Assembly (NCBI GenBank): GCA_049514435.1
Contig: JBEKVB010000003.1
Span: forward strand, 124,001-188,000
DNA: 64,000 bases
Direction: 5' to 3'
Origin: UBA4810 sp002479215
GTDB taxonomy: Bacteria > Desulfobacterota > Syntrophia > Syntrophales > Smithellaceae
Under the pieces are notes generated by a model. That model saw only the letters and a program-made list of their open reading frames with translations. It did no database searches and was not told where the DNA came from. Of this stretch, positions 17,275 through 27,395 are shown piece after piece. The translations under genes were made by a program, and so were the position numbers. How positions within the stretch are numbered: position 1 is the first letter of the stretch; every line of letters starts with the position of its first letter.

Positions 17275-18462
17275 CTAATCGAATACGGTTTCCGCAGTAA
17301 GGCCCACACCGCTAGCATTCTCAGTTTGAGTAAATACCGCTTTACCCATAGTTTTGTAAAGTTTTAGGCAGGTATCAACAACCGTCGAATCGTAAAGTAT
17401 TCCCTTGTATTTGACTATTTCTTTAATGGCGACATCGACACCTAGAGCGGCCCGGTAAGGCCGATGGGAGGCCATGGCATCAATAACATCGGCAGTTCCT
17501 ATAATGCGCGCCTCCATTAATATCTTATCCCCCTTTAATCCCTGTGGATAACCTGAACCATCCATCCTTTCATGATGTTGCAAAATAATTTCCGCTACCG
17601 GATAGGGAAACTTAATGGTTTTAAGAATATCATAGGCAACCCTACAATGTGTTTTGATTATCTCCATTTCCAAATCACTTAAATGCCCTGGTTTGGTTAA
17701 TATTTCCGAAGGAACGGATATTTTTCCGATATCATGAAGAGCCGCGGCGACTCTAATGGCCTCAATTTGTTCTTTAGGCAGCACCATTTCTTCTGCTATT
17801 TTACATGATATTATGGCCACTTTAGCCTCATGACCGGAGGTGTAAGGATCACGGGTTTCCACGATTTTAGACATCGTTTTTACTGTGCCATCCAAAATCA
17901 TTTGTGATTTTCCGTAACTCACCTTTAGTTCTTCGGCTTGGGCTAATAGATCTCTTGTCTTCTCTTTGACTTTATCTTCAAGAGTTTTGTTTAATTCCAG
18001 CAGATCGCTGTTTTGTTTTTTGGTTAATTCAACCAATCGTCTATTTTCCATCACCAGTTCTGTTTTGGAAAGTGATTCTTTGATATGAACCAGCAGTTCC
18101 TCCTCACGCCATGGTTTGGTAAAATAAAGATGGATCCCTCCTTTATTGATGGCATCAATTATGGCGTCGGTGTCGGCGTAACCGGTCAATAGTATGCGTA
18201 CGGCGTCCGGAAAAATATCCTTGGCCTTGGAAAAAAATTGCACGCCGTTCATAACCGGCATTCTTTGATCGGAAATAATAAGGGAGAAAGGTTTTTGCGC
18301 TGCACGCAGCTTATTCAGGCCTTCCATCCCGTCACTCGCCGTGTGAATTTCGTAATCTTCGTCGGCCAGAATACGCTTAAAAGCATTAAGAATAGATTCT
18401 TCATCATCGACAATTAATATTGAATGCTTATGCTTTAAAGGTGCGATTGGCGCCAAAGTCAT
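17275..18462 (-). CDS. response regulator with HD-GYP phosphodiesterase output
   Basis: A two-component receiver joined to a c-di-GMP phosphodiesterase. The receiver (residues 15-130) has the acidic pocket VDDEES, phospho-acceptor Asp in IISDQRMPVMNG, and the conserved Thr and Lys in LLTGYAD and YFTKPW. A coiled coil (about 140-190) leads to the HD-GYP domain, with ALHDIGKI holding the metal-binding HD pair and HHERMDGSGYPQG holding the GYP loop. No DNA-binding domain is present. No histidine kinase lies nearby, so it is an orphan. It probably lowers c-di-GMP in response to phosphorylation. Confidence 0.93.
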   Translation of the reverse strand: MTLAPIAPLKHKHSILIVDDEESILNAFKRILADEDYEIHTASDGMEGLNKLRAAQKPFSLIISDQRMPVMNGVQFFSKAKDIFPDAVRILLTGYADTDAIIDAINKGGIHLYFTKPWREEELLVHIKESLSKTELVMENRRLVELTKKQNSDLLELNKTLEDKVKEKTRDLLAQAEELKVSYGKSQMILDGTVKTMSKIVETRDPYTSGHEAKVAIISCKIAEEMVLPKEQIEAIRVAAALHDIGKISVPSEILTKPGHLSDLEMEIIKTHCRVAYDILKTIKFPYPVAEIILQHHERMDGSGYPQGLKGDKILMEARIIGTADVIDAMASHRPYRAALGVDVAIKEIVKYKGILYDSTVVDTCLKLYKTMGKAVFTQTENASGVGLTAETVFD

Positions 18463-18774
18463 CTCATTATCCTTCCATACAAAACATTCTTACAGCTTTA
18501 TTCGTCGAAGTCAATATACTCTCGCAAACTGATATATTGAACCTTTTAGAAGATTATGTCAAGATTTTGCTGCAACTGGAAATTCACAACTTCCGCATTA
18601 TCTCCAGAGGCTTATTAACCACGGGTATCTTATGATACCCTCCGCCTGTGGCGGGATTAATTCCGCTTGCGCTTCAAACTGCACTCCGTTTGTTTTCAGC
18701 GAGTGTCATTGATTCGACTAACAACTATTACTGCACTACGCCGGTAATACTTGAGTCTCATTAAAAAAATACTC
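18463..18774. other. intergenic region with a short repeat
   Basis: No gene is seen. CACGGGTAT-CTTATG-ATACCCTCCGC (18620-18645) contains an inverted GGGTAT/ATACCC. It is followed by GCGGGATTAATTC, and it matches the words found at 15710-15834. The rest is unremarkable AT-rich DNA. Confidence 0.45.
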
Positions 18775-21588
18775 TTACGCGGAAATAATTTTTCTCAAAA
18801 ATTGGCCGGTCGCTGATTTTTCTTCACCTGCCACTTTTTCCACTGTACCGGACGCAATAATTTGACCGCCGCCCGGCCCACCTTCCGGCCCAAGGTCAAT
18901 AATATAATCGGCGCATTTAATCACATCTAGATTATGTTCGATTACGACGATAGTATTGCCCATATCTACAAGGCGTTTTAAAACATCCAGCAATCTTTGA
19001 ATATCTGCAAAATGCAACCCAATGGTCGGTTCATCCAGAATATAAAGAGTGTTGCTGTTGATTCTCTTGCCTAACTCCCGGGCCAGCTTGATCCTTTGCG
19101 CTTCGCCGCCGGAAAGAGTGTTTGCCGACTGCCCCAAATGAATATAACCCAACCCGACATCGTAGAGCAATTGCAGGTGCGATTTAATCGATGAAATGTT
19201 GGAAAAAAACATTAGTGCCTGGCTTACCGTCATGTCTAAAACCTCGGCAATGCTCTTATCTTTATATTTGATATCCAGCGTATCTTGATTAAAACGTTTG
19301 CCGTGGCACATATCGCAAGTAACATAAACATCCGGCAGAAAATGCATTTCAATTTTAATTAACCCATTACCCTCACACGCCTCACAGCGGCCGCCTTTCA
19401 CGTTAAAGCTGAACCGTCCCGGTTTGTAGCCGCGCACCCGGGCTTCGGGAAGATTGGTAAATAGATCGCGGATAAAAGAAAAAATTCCGGTATAAGTTAC
19501 CGGATTGGATCGCGGCGTCCGGCCTATTGGCTGTTGATTAATCATGATGGCCCGTTCAATATCCCCTAAATCCGTAACTCTTCTGATTTTTCCCATTGCC
19601 CCGCGATGCTGGTTTAAGCGGCGCGCCAGCACCTTATAAAGAGTTTCCACAACCATTGTGCTTTTACCGGAACCGGATACACCGGTTACCGCTGTAAATA
19701 CTCCTACTGGTATTTTAATATCAATATTTTTGAGATTGTTCTCACTGGCTCCTTCTAAAATAATATGCCGGCCGGTAATTGAGCGCCTTTTTGACGGCAA
19801 AGCTATGGATTCCTTGCCGGATAAAAATTTACCAGTGAGCGATTCATCGCTTTTTAAAATTTCTTCCGGAGGACCTTGAAAAACCACTTCCCCGCCGTTG
19901 GCTCCGGCACCCGGCCCCATATCTACAATGTGATCGCAAGCAATCATCATTTCGGCGTCGTGCTCTACAACCAGCACGGTATTGCCCATATCGCGCAACT
20001 TTTTCAAAGTATCTATGAGCCGCAAATTATCCCTTTGATGCAGTCCGACCGTTGGCTCATCTAAGACATACAAAACGCCCACCAATCCGGACCCGATTTG
20101 CGTAGCCAGCCGGATACGTTGGCTTTCACCCCCCGATAAGGATAGCGTTGATCGATCGAGGCTTAAATAATCCATGCCCACATTGAGCAAGAATCGCAGA
20201 CGGTTTTTAATTTCCTTGAGAATCCTTTCGGTTATTATTTTTTCCTGTGCTGTCAGTGTCAATTGTTCGAAAAAGTTAAAACATTCGCGGATGGACATCC
20301 GGCAGAGCTCATAAATATTTTTTCCCCCCACAGTTACGGCAAGGCTTTCCTTTTTTAAACGAGCGCCATGACACGTATCACACGCACTCAAATCAATGTA
20401 GCGCGCCAGATCATTGCGCACTGCGCTCGAAGCTGTATCCCGCCAGCGGCGTTCCAATTGTTTGATGACTCCCTCAAAAGGGTGATGAGCAAAGTACCTT
20501 CTATCAGGGCGGTCATGATAAAATTTAATGTTCTCCGTTCCCGATCCATAAAGAAGAACTTTTTGAATTTTTTCCGGCAATTTATTAAACGGAGTATTGA
20601 TATCAAATCCGTAATGGGTGGAGAGAGCATCCAGAACATTATGATAATAAAGAGAAGTTCTTCCCGCCCAGGGCGCAATTGCCCCTTCGCGCAAAGACAA
20701 TCCGGCATCCGGCACAACCAGATCCAGCGCAAAGTGCATACGGGAGCCCAGACCATTGCAGTCAGGACAAGCTCCATAGGGACTGTTGAAGGAAAACATG
20801 CGGGGGGCAAGTTCGGGGATGCTTATTCCACAATCCGGGCAGGCATATTTTTCACTGAAAAGTATTTCTTCGCCGGAAGCGGGAACTATGCGCACCAGTC
20901 CTTCTCCCCGGCTTGTGGCAATTTCCAGAGAATCACGCAATCTTTTTCTTACGCCTTCCTTCAATACCAAGCGGTCAACAATCAAATCGATGTCATGGCG
21001 TTTATTTTTATTCAGAAGAATATCTTCCGCCAGATCCTTAACGTCTCCATCAATCCGGACACGCACAAATCCTTCTTTCTGAAGCTTTTTTAATTCTTTC
21101 TGAAATTCGCCTTTTTTGCCACGAACCAGCGGGGCCATAATGCTGAAGCGTGTATTGGCCGGCAGAGACAGAACATTTTCTACGATGCTGTCGATTGTTT
21201 GCGATTTGATTTCCCGCCCGCAGCTATAACAATGGCAAACACCAATGCCGGCATAAAGCAGACGGAAGTAGTCATAAATTTCGGTGACCGTGCCTACTGT
21301 GGAACGAGGATTATGGCTGGCTGTCCGCTGTTCTATAGCTATAGCCGGCGATAAGCCTTCGATTGATTCCACATCCGGCTTGTCCATTTGTCCGATAAAC
21401 TGACGCGCATAAGTGGAAAGCGACTCCACATAACGCCTTTGACCTTCGGCATAGATTGTGTCAAAGGCCAGCGATGATTTGCCTGAACCACTCACACCGG
21501 TAATGACAACAAGCTTATCGCGGGGTATATCTAAACTAATATTTTTTAAATTGTGTTGGGAAGCACCTTTGATTTTTATTGCATCCAT
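18775..21588 (-). CDS. uvrA: excinuclease ABC subunit A
   Basis: Damage-recognition ATPase of nucleotide excision repair, which loads UvrB. It has two ABC ATPase modules. The first has Walker A GVSGSGKSSLAF near residue 32 and the second has GVSGSGKSTMV near 645; two ABC signatures read LSGGESQRIRL and LSGGEAQRIKL. Zinc-finger cysteine pairs lie at CPDCGIS...CPDCNGLG and CEACEGNG...CDMCHGKR. Length (937 aa) is standard. It is the last gene of a tight minus-strand run that starts with mfd, which joins the transcription-coupled recruiter with the excision enzyme. Confidence 0.98.
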   Translation of the reverse strand: MDAIKIKGASQHNLKNISLDIPRDKLVVITGVSGSGKSSLAFDTIYAEGQRRYVESLSTYARQFIGQMDKPDVESIEGLSPAIAIEQRTASHNPRSTVGTVTEIYDYFRLLYAGIGVCHCYSCGREIKSQTIDSIVENVLSLPANTRFSIMAPLVRGKKGEFQKELKKLQKEGFVRVRIDGDVKDLAEDILLNKNKRHDIDLIVDRLVLKEGVRKRLRDSLEIATSRGEGLVRIVPASGEEILFSEKYACPDCGISIPELAPRMFSFNSPYGACPDCNGLGSRMHFALDLVVPDAGLSLREGAIAPWAGRTSLYYHNVLDALSTHYGFDINTPFNKLPEKIQKVLLYGSGTENIKFYHDRPDRRYFAHHPFEGVIKQLERRWRDTASSAVRNDLARYIDLSACDTCHGARLKKESLAVTVGGKNIYELCRMSIRECFNFFEQLTLTAQEKIITERILKEIKNRLRFLLNVGMDYLSLDRSTLSLSGGESQRIRLATQIGSGLVGVLYVLDEPTVGLHQRDNLRLIDTLKKLRDMGNTVLVVEHDAEMMIACDHIVDMGPGAGANGGEVVFQGPPEEILKSDESLTGKFLSGKESIALPSKRRSITGRHIILEGASENNLKNIDIKIPVGVFTAVTGVSGSGKSTMVVETLYKVLARRLNQHRGAMGKIRRVTDLGDIERAIMINQQPIGRTPRSNPVTYTGIFSFIRDLFTNLPEARVRGYKPGRFSFNVKGGRCEACEGNGLIKIEMHFLPDVYVTCDMCHGKRFNQDTLDIKYKDKSIAEVLDMTVSQALMFFSNISSIKSHLQLLYDVGLGYIHLGQSANTLSGGEAQRIKLARELGKRINSNTLYILDEPTIGLHFADIQRLLDVLKRLVDMGNTIVVIEHNLDVIKCADYIIDLGPEGGPGGGQIIASGTVEKVAGEEKSATGQFLRKIISA

Positions 21589-21607
21589 CTTTTACTATGC
21601 TATTTAT

Positions 21608-22582
21608 TTACAATCTTATTTCAATGTATGATTTTTTCCTGATAGCTGTGATCCATTCTTCATATCTTTTATCCAATTTTTCATCTTCGATTTTTGCTTT
21701 TATTTCTTCTCTTACCACAGCAATTGGTTTCAATCCGGCACCTCTTTTATCCACCACCATAATTATATGAAATCCAAGACTTGATTCTATTACTTCGCTT
21801 ACTTGTCCGAGAGGCAGGCTAAATGCAACCGCTTCTACTTCCGGAATAATTACTCCTCTCTCAATAAAACCAACATCACCGCCCTGCTTGGCCTCTGGTC
21901 CCTGAGAATATTTTACGGCCAGTAATTCAAAAGGTTCTCCATTCTTAATCCGCTTGCGTAAATTATTCGTTTGATCTTTTACTTTCATCCGCATGGCTTT
22001 ATTCGCTTGGGGTGGAAGGAGCAGTAAAATTTGCTTAATTCTAACTGCTTCTTTTCCCTCGTAATTCTGACGGTTTTTGTTGTAATACTCACCTATTTCT
22101 TCGTCACTGACAACTATTTTGGCTTTGATTTCACGCCGCAATAACCGCATACGCATTATTTGATTCCTTATATCTCCTTTAATAGACTCCAGGGAATTAC
22201 CTTCACGGGCAAGTTTTTTTAAAAAATCCTCCATAGTGGATTTGTCTTTCGCCAGCATGTCTTTGATTACTCCCATTACTTCCTCATCTTTGACGACAAT
22301 ACCGACGCCGGCTTTTTTTGCTTCTTGTTCAATCAGCATATTATCAATGAGACGCTGTAAGAACGATTCTCTTGCTTGCTTAAGTACCGCTTCTTTATCT
22401 TTGCCCTGATAATTTTCCTCTATATTTTTGCGGTAAGGTTCAAACGCCACATTAAATCCGGAAAGGGTTATTACATCTTCATTTACTACAGCAACAATTT
22501 TATCCACAATGTCGGCACCAACTGGTATAGACAAAAGCATTACTCCCCAAGCAATCAAAACAATCCTTTTGTAAAATTCCAC
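21608..22582 (-). CDS. SurA-like periplasmic peptidyl-prolyl isomerase
   Basis: An envelope chaperone/foldase. The GTG at 22582 is chosen because GGGAGG precedes it and the product then begins with a proper signal peptide, with cleavage near PVGA-D. The frame could begin earlier at 22630, inside the upstream gene. A SurA-type N-terminal helical domain (VDKIVAVVNEDVIT) is followed by one parvulin domain. That domain shows the usual QILLLLPP strand, the GGDVGFIERG loop and FSLPLGQVSEVIES. E. coli SurA has two parvulin domains, so this is the shorter delta-type form. It lies between a paralogous lipoprotein foldase and uvrA. Confidence 0.85.
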   Translation of the reverse strand: MEFYKRIVLIAWGVMLLSIPVGADIVDKIVAVVNEDVITLSGFNVAFEPYRKNIEENYQGKDKEAVLKQARESFLQRLIDNMLIEQEAKKAGVGIVVKDEEVMGVIKDMLAKDKSTMEDFLKKLAREGNSLESIKGDIRNQIMRMRLLRREIKAKIVVSDEEIGEYYNKNRQNYEGKEAVRIKQILLLLPPQANKAMRMKVKDQTNNLRKRIKNGEPFELLAVKYSQGPEAKQGGDVGFIERGVIIPEVEAVAFSLPLGQVSEVIESSLGFHIIMVVDKRGAGLKPIAVVREEIKAKIEDEKLDKRYEEWITAIRKKSYIEIRL

Positions 22583-22602
22583 AGCGCTTCCAACCTCCCT
22601 CT

Positions 22603-23607
22603 TTATTTTTGCCTGTTTACTTTCTTCCACAATATGGCGTTTTCCTTTTTTATCACTGCTTTCATCCTTAAGGCTTGCAGCCAGGTAATGAAAGCCGATT
22701 CTTCTTTCTGCGCCCGAATATCAGCAATAACTTCATCTTTAATATCAGAAAAATTTTTAATTCCAGCTGGTTGACTTTCCAAAACCTTAAAAATATGAAA
22801 TCCATAAGGACTTTGCACGATCGGACTTATTTTATTAACCGGTAACTTGAAAATAGTTTCTTCCAAAGGTTCAGGCATGACCTCGCGAGTTATAAACCCC
22901 AGATCCCCGCCCTGACGAGCTTCGGGACCAATGGACACCTTAGAAGCCAATGCCGCGAAATCATCGCCAGCGTTCAGTCGAGCCAACACTTCTTTGGCCT
23001 TGTCTAAATCTCTAACAACTATCTGCGCAACCTTTACGCGTGGTTCCTCCCTATAATTGTTGCGGTATTCATTAAAATAATCTTCGGCTTCATCATCTGA
23101 CACTCTTATTTTGGCATTCACATCGACCGCGACAAGCTTTTGCAAGAACATTTCTTTTTTTAAATCTTCTTTCCATTGTTCATATCTTACATTTTCCTGC
23201 GCCAGCAGGTTTGCAAAATCTTCTCCATAATCTTTTTTAATTTCGTTAATTTTATCTTCCAACTCACTTGCCCCTATGGACATATTCAACTCTTGTGCAC
23301 GCAAATACATAATCTTTTCCGTAATCATGCCATCCAAAACTTCTTCTTCGAGGCGTTTTACATAATTCGGCTGATTCAAAACGTCCTTGGGCAGCATAGA
23401 CATTTTTTGGTTTAACCGTATTTGATAGTCATCAAGATAAATCTTGGCTCCATTAACTGTCGCCACGTAAGGCCTGGAAAAAATATTAATTTTATCGCAA
23501 GCAGCAATAAAAATAATTGCCAGCAGGCATAAGACATAATATCTGTTCAATAATATATTCATCAGTTTTATAGGGTAAGAAGAAATTTTAATTTTCTTTT
23601 TAATCAT
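22603..23607 (-). CDS. lipoprotein peptidyl-prolyl isomerase, PrsA/SurA type
   Basis: A second parvulin foldase, predicted to be lipid-anchored: the hydrophobic leader ends in the lipobox FIAAC. A SurA_N-like helical region contains the YQIRLNQKMS segment. The parvulin domain has VAQIVVRD, the GGDLGFITREV loop and FKLPVNKISPIVQSPYGFHIFK. The first ATG gives a long N-tail; the ATG at 23562 would place the signal peptide at the very start and is also credible. Neither has a strong ribosome site. It is a paralogue of the next gene downstream, and both probably assist outer-membrane protein folding. Confidence 0.85.
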   Translation of the reverse strand: MIKKKIKISSYPIKLMNILLNRYYVLCLLAIIFIAACDKINIFSRPYVATVNGAKIYLDDYQIRLNQKMSMLPKDVLNQPNYVKRLEEEVLDGMITEKIMYLRAQELNMSIGASELEDKINEIKKDYGEDFANLLAQENVRYEQWKEDLKKEMFLQKLVAVDVNAKIRVSDDEAEDYFNEYRNNYREEPRVKVAQIVVRDLDKAKEVLARLNAGDDFAALASKVSIGPEARQGGDLGFITREVMPEPLEETIFKLPVNKISPIVQSPYGFHIFKVLESQPAGIKNFSDIKDEVIADIRAQKEESAFITWLQALRMKAVIKKENAILWKKVNRQK

Positions 23608-23632
23608 GATTTTTTATATATATTGGTTATTG

Positions 23633-26600
23633 TTATTGGGCAAGCATCTTTAATAACAAATTGGCTTGTGTCAATATTTCTTTTTCGGAAAGATTTGGTG
23701 CTGGCACAAACAATTTATGATCCGGCGTAAAGCGTATTTCTTGAATTTTCCTGCGATAAAGAACGATAATCTTTTCCGGATCAACAGGAGAATTGTTCCG
23801 GAAAAAAATATATAAACGCTTGCCATCGTAGCCCATTTTTCCCCCCTTCAGCAATTTAAGGGAATTTCTAATGCTAATAACTTGTAATAAATTTTCTACT
23901 GACGCGGGCAAAGGTCCGTAACAATCTTGCAATTCACTTTTGATCTGATCACTCTCCCCATCATTTGCGGCCAAAGATATTCTTTTGTATAAGACCAAAC
24001 GCTGATAGACATCTTGCACATATCCTTCAGGAATGAAAGCGGAAACTCCCAACTGAATTTCAGGCAATAATTCTTCTTCGCCAATTTTTTCCCCTTTAAT
24101 TTCCCGAATCGTTTTTTCCATTAACTCTGTATAAAGTTCATAACCAACTGCACAAATATGACCTGACTGGGAAATACCCAATAAATTTCCACCACCGCGG
24201 ATTTCCAAATCGTTATACGCTATCCTGAATCCGGAACCCGGATCGGAAAACTCTTTAATTACTTGCAACCTTTTCATGGCTTCACGGGAAAGCATTGCTC
24301 CCTGCGGCAATAAAAGGTAAGCAAAAGCTTCCTGTTTTGCCCGGCCTACACGGCCGCGCAACTGATAGAGTTGCGCCAATCCGAACCTATCGGCACGATT
24401 TATGATTATCGTATTGGCCGTGGGAATATCCAAACCGGAACCAACAATAGTAGTGCTGACAAGGACGTTGCTTTCCCGCTGAACAAATTTAGCCATTGCT
24501 TTTTCTATTTCCACAGGCTTCATTTGACCATGGACAACACCAATATTTGCATCCGGCACAAGGCGTTGGAGTAGATGGGAAATCGAATAAATTGAACGCA
24601 CCCGGTCATGAATAAAAAAAACCTGCCCTTGGTGCGCTAATTCTTTATCCACCGCGGCTTTAATTGCTTCTTCATCAAACTCCAGCACATAGGTTTTTAT
24701 GGGTATACGATCTTCCGGAGGTGTGTTAATAATGGATAAATCTCTGATGCCGATCAGGGAAAGATGAAGGGTACGCGGTATTGGTGTCGCCGAGAGCGTT
24801 AGCACGTCAACAAGTGTGCGCATTTTTTTTAATTTTTCCTTGTGTACTACTCCAAAACGTTGTTCCTCATCGATTATAACCAATCCTAGCTCCTTAAATT
24901 CAATGTCTTTTTGGAGCAAGCGATGTGTTCCTACAACAATGTCCACTTTTTGATTTTTAATTTCTTCTACAATTTTCTTTTGCGCGGCCACATTTTTGAA
25001 GCGATTAAGCACCTCCACACGAATGGGAAAATCTTTAAGCCTTCGGGAAAAAGTCTGATAATGCTGCTCGGCCAGAATAGTTGTCGGCACCAGAACAGCA
25101 ACCTGTTTACCGTCCATCACGGCTCGAAAGGCTGATCGAATAGCGACTTCCGTTTTGCCAAAACCGGCATCGCCGCAAATTAACCGATCCATCGGCTTTA
25201 CGTCATCCATGTCCAGATGGATATCTTCAATAGCTTTAGCTTGATCGGAAGTTTCCTCAAATTCAAAAGTGGAACAAAATTCCTCGTAAATCCTATCCGG
25301 CGGGGCAAATGATTTTCTTTCCAACACTTCGCGAGCGGCATAAATGGAAACCAATTCCTCGGCGACTTCTCTTACAGATTTTTTTACTCTTTCCTTTAGA
25401 GCCTCCCATGAAGTTCCCCCCATCTTATCAATTTTTGGCACATAACCATCGGAGCCTAAATACCTTTGGATTTTTTCCAGAGAATTAACCGGTATGTATA
25501 GTTTGTCTCCATCCAAATACTCTATAACCAGGAAATCATTTTCGATTTTACCGACTTTAATTTTTTTTAGCCCACGATAAACGCCAATGCCAAAATCGGT
25601 GTGGACGACAAAATCACCTTCTTTTAGATCACCAAAGGACTTTAAAAAATAAGCTTCTCGTGGAGGACGTAGGCGGCGGCGGGACACCTTTTTCACAAAT
25701 ATTTCTTCTTCGCTCAGAAACGCCAGCTTCATTGATGGAAAGATAAAACTTGTGGAGATTTTCCCTTCCCATAAAATAAGCTGAGGACTGCCGTCCCATT
25801 GACTGATTTTGCCCATGACTGAATCTTGCTGCGTTGAAATCTGCACAGGTAAATCATAGGATAAAAGCAGATGCTGCATTCGGTGAAAGTCTTCCGGTGT
25901 AGGAGAAAGAAAAAAAACCAACATTCCATCGGCAAGCCAATTTTTTATCTTTTCCACAGTCTGCCGCAGGAGAGCATCCTCTTTAATCTCATCGGCAACG
26001 GAATTTAACAGTTGGAATTGCTGATGAGCTTCAAAAACGACTGTTTCCGCCTCGCTTGTGCTACCTTTGTCGAGCCTGAGACCCTCCAGAGAAATTTGCC
26101 TAAACTTATTCATAGCGTCTCCAGCATCAACAGGATCAAGGTATGCATTTTCTTTTTCCAGATAAAATTTTCCACTGTTTTTAGCTTTGAGCAATAATTT
26201 ATCGATATTAAATTCTGTATTCTGTGCGGCCTGATCGATGGCCAGAGGATCATCCAGAACCATCAAGATATTTTGTGGCAGATAATCAAAAAAGCTGGAG
26301 AGCCGATTTTGTGGACGGCTGTCCCGATCATCGAAGGATTCATAAAACAGGGGTAAATATATCGGATTTATGGAATTGGCTAAATCGTTTTGCAGAGTAT
26401 TCACCAAACGGTTACGAATTTCGCGCGACAGGGAAATATCGTCGATACGCCGTTTGACATTGCGCACAGCCAGCTCCAGCGTTTGCGAATTGACAATTAC
26501 TCCGCTTGCCGGCGGCACAATAAAAGATTCCATTGAACCTATGGAACGCTGGGAGGCGCAGTCAAATTTACGGATGGATTCGATTTCATCGCCTGACATT

Positions 26601-27193
26601 TCCATGCGCAGCGGCCATTTTAACGTGAGAGGGAATAGGTCAATGATGTTGCCACGGACACTGAATTCACCCCTTTCTTCAACAAGGCTGACTCTTTTAT
26701 AGCCACCTGATTGCAGGTGCGCGCAAAAGTCATCTCTGTTGAATGTATCGCCTATGGAAATTATTTGCAGATATTGATTGAACTCGGCAAAAGGCATTAC
26801 TTTTTGCATTAAAGCAGCCATGGAAATAACCACTACTCCGGTGTTGATTTGCATAAAAGCAAGAGCTTCCAGACGCGCTAATTCTTCTTCTTTCTGGAGT
26901 GCAAACATATCAACAGTCAAGAAATCCAGAGACGGATAATGAATTACATTGTCTTTGCCTAAAAATAAGGACAGATCGCTCGCAAACGCTGCGGCTTCTC
27001 TTTCTTCCGGACAAACGACAAGCAGGGTCTTCTCCATACGGGCAAAAAGAAGAGCTGTTAAGAAAGGACAAGCAGATCCACTAAGCCCCCTTACATTGAC
27101 CCTTTGGGTACCCCTATTAATTTGTTCCAGAAGATCATGGAGTGGTGCAATATCTTCCGTGATTTTTTTTGTGATAATTTTTTTCACTGACAA
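23633..27193 (-). CDS. mfd: transcription-repair coupling factor
   Basis: Removes RNA polymerase stalled at DNA lesions and recruits UvrA. At 1186 aa it is full length. The N-terminal UvrB-like region includes ERGEFSVRGNIIDLFP. Next are the RNA-polymerase-interacting CarD-like domain (GDFVVHTDFGIGVYRGLKKI) and the RecG-like helicase core with CGDAGFGKTEVA (motif I), DEEQRFGV (DEEQ box) and QLRGRVGRA. The C-terminal TRCF domain binds UvrA in other bacteria. The start is TTG at 27193 or GTG at 27187. It leads the mfd-foldase-foldase-uvrA cluster. Confidence 0.97.
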   Translation of the reverse strand: MSVKKIITKKITEDIAPLHDLLEQINRGTQRVNVRGLSGSACPFLTALLFARMEKTLLVVCPEEREAAAFASDLSLFLGKDNVIHYPSLDFLTVDMFALQKEEELARLEALAFMQINTGVVVISMAALMQKVMPFAEFNQYLQIISIGDTFNRDDFCAHLQSGGYKRVSLVEERGEFSVRGNIIDLFPLTLKWPLRMEMSGDEIESIRKFDCASQRSIGSMESFIVPPASGVIVNSQTLELAVRNVKRRIDDISLSREIRNRLVNTLQNDLANSINPIYLPLFYESFDDRDSRPQNRLSSFFDYLPQNILMVLDDPLAIDQAAQNTEFNIDKLLLKAKNSGKFYLEKENAYLDPVDAGDAMNKFRQISLEGLRLDKGSTSEAETVVFEAHQQFQLLNSVADEIKEDALLRQTVEKIKNWLADGMLVFFLSPTPEDFHRMQHLLLSYDLPVQISTQQDSVMGKISQWDGSPQLILWEGKISTSFIFPSMKLAFLSEEEIFVKKVSRRRLRPPREAYFLKSFGDLKEGDFVVHTDFGIGVYRGLKKIKVGKIENDFLVIEYLDGDKLYIPVNSLEKIQRYLGSDGYVPKIDKMGGTSWEALKERVKKSVREVAEELVSIYAAREVLERKSFAPPDRIYEEFCSTFEFEETSDQAKAIEDIHLDMDDVKPMDRLICGDAGFGKTEVAIRSAFRAVMDGKQVAVLVPTTILAEQHYQTFSRRLKDFPIRVEVLNRFKNVAAQKKIVEEIKNQKVDIVVGTHRLLQKDIEFKELGLVIIDEEQRFGVVHKEKLKKMRTLVDVLTLSATPIPRTLHLSLIGIRDLSIINTPPEDRIPIKTYVLEFDEEAIKAAVDKELAHQGQVFFIHDRVRSIYSISHLLQRLVPDANIGVVHGQMKPVEIEKAMAKFVQRESNVLVSTTIVGSGLDIPTANTIIINRADRFGLAQLYQLRGRVGRAKQEAFAYLLLPQGAMLSREAMKRLQVIKEFSDPGSGFRIAYNDLEIRGGGNLLGISQSGHICAVGYELYTELMEKTIREIKGEKIGEEELLPEIQLGVSAFIPEGYVQDVYQRLVLYKRISLAANDGESDQIKSELQDCYGPLPASVENLLQVISIRNSLKLLKGGKMGYDGKRLYIFFRNNSPVDPEKIIVLYRRKIQEIRFTPDHKLFVPAPNLSEKEILTQANLLLKMLAQ

Positions 27194-27395
27194 TAACCCA
27201 AACTTTTTGCGGCAATGAATTGTGCAATTGAAATCTTTTCCGCAAGTCTTCTCCAGAAATTTAACTTTTTTAGCTCAAATATGAATTTAGTTCAAGTTCA
27301 CTTAATTATCATATAAATTAATCATTTCTTATTAGTTGACAACCCTTTTGTCTTTGATAAGCTGTATTTTATAAATTTTATATGGAGATTAAAAA

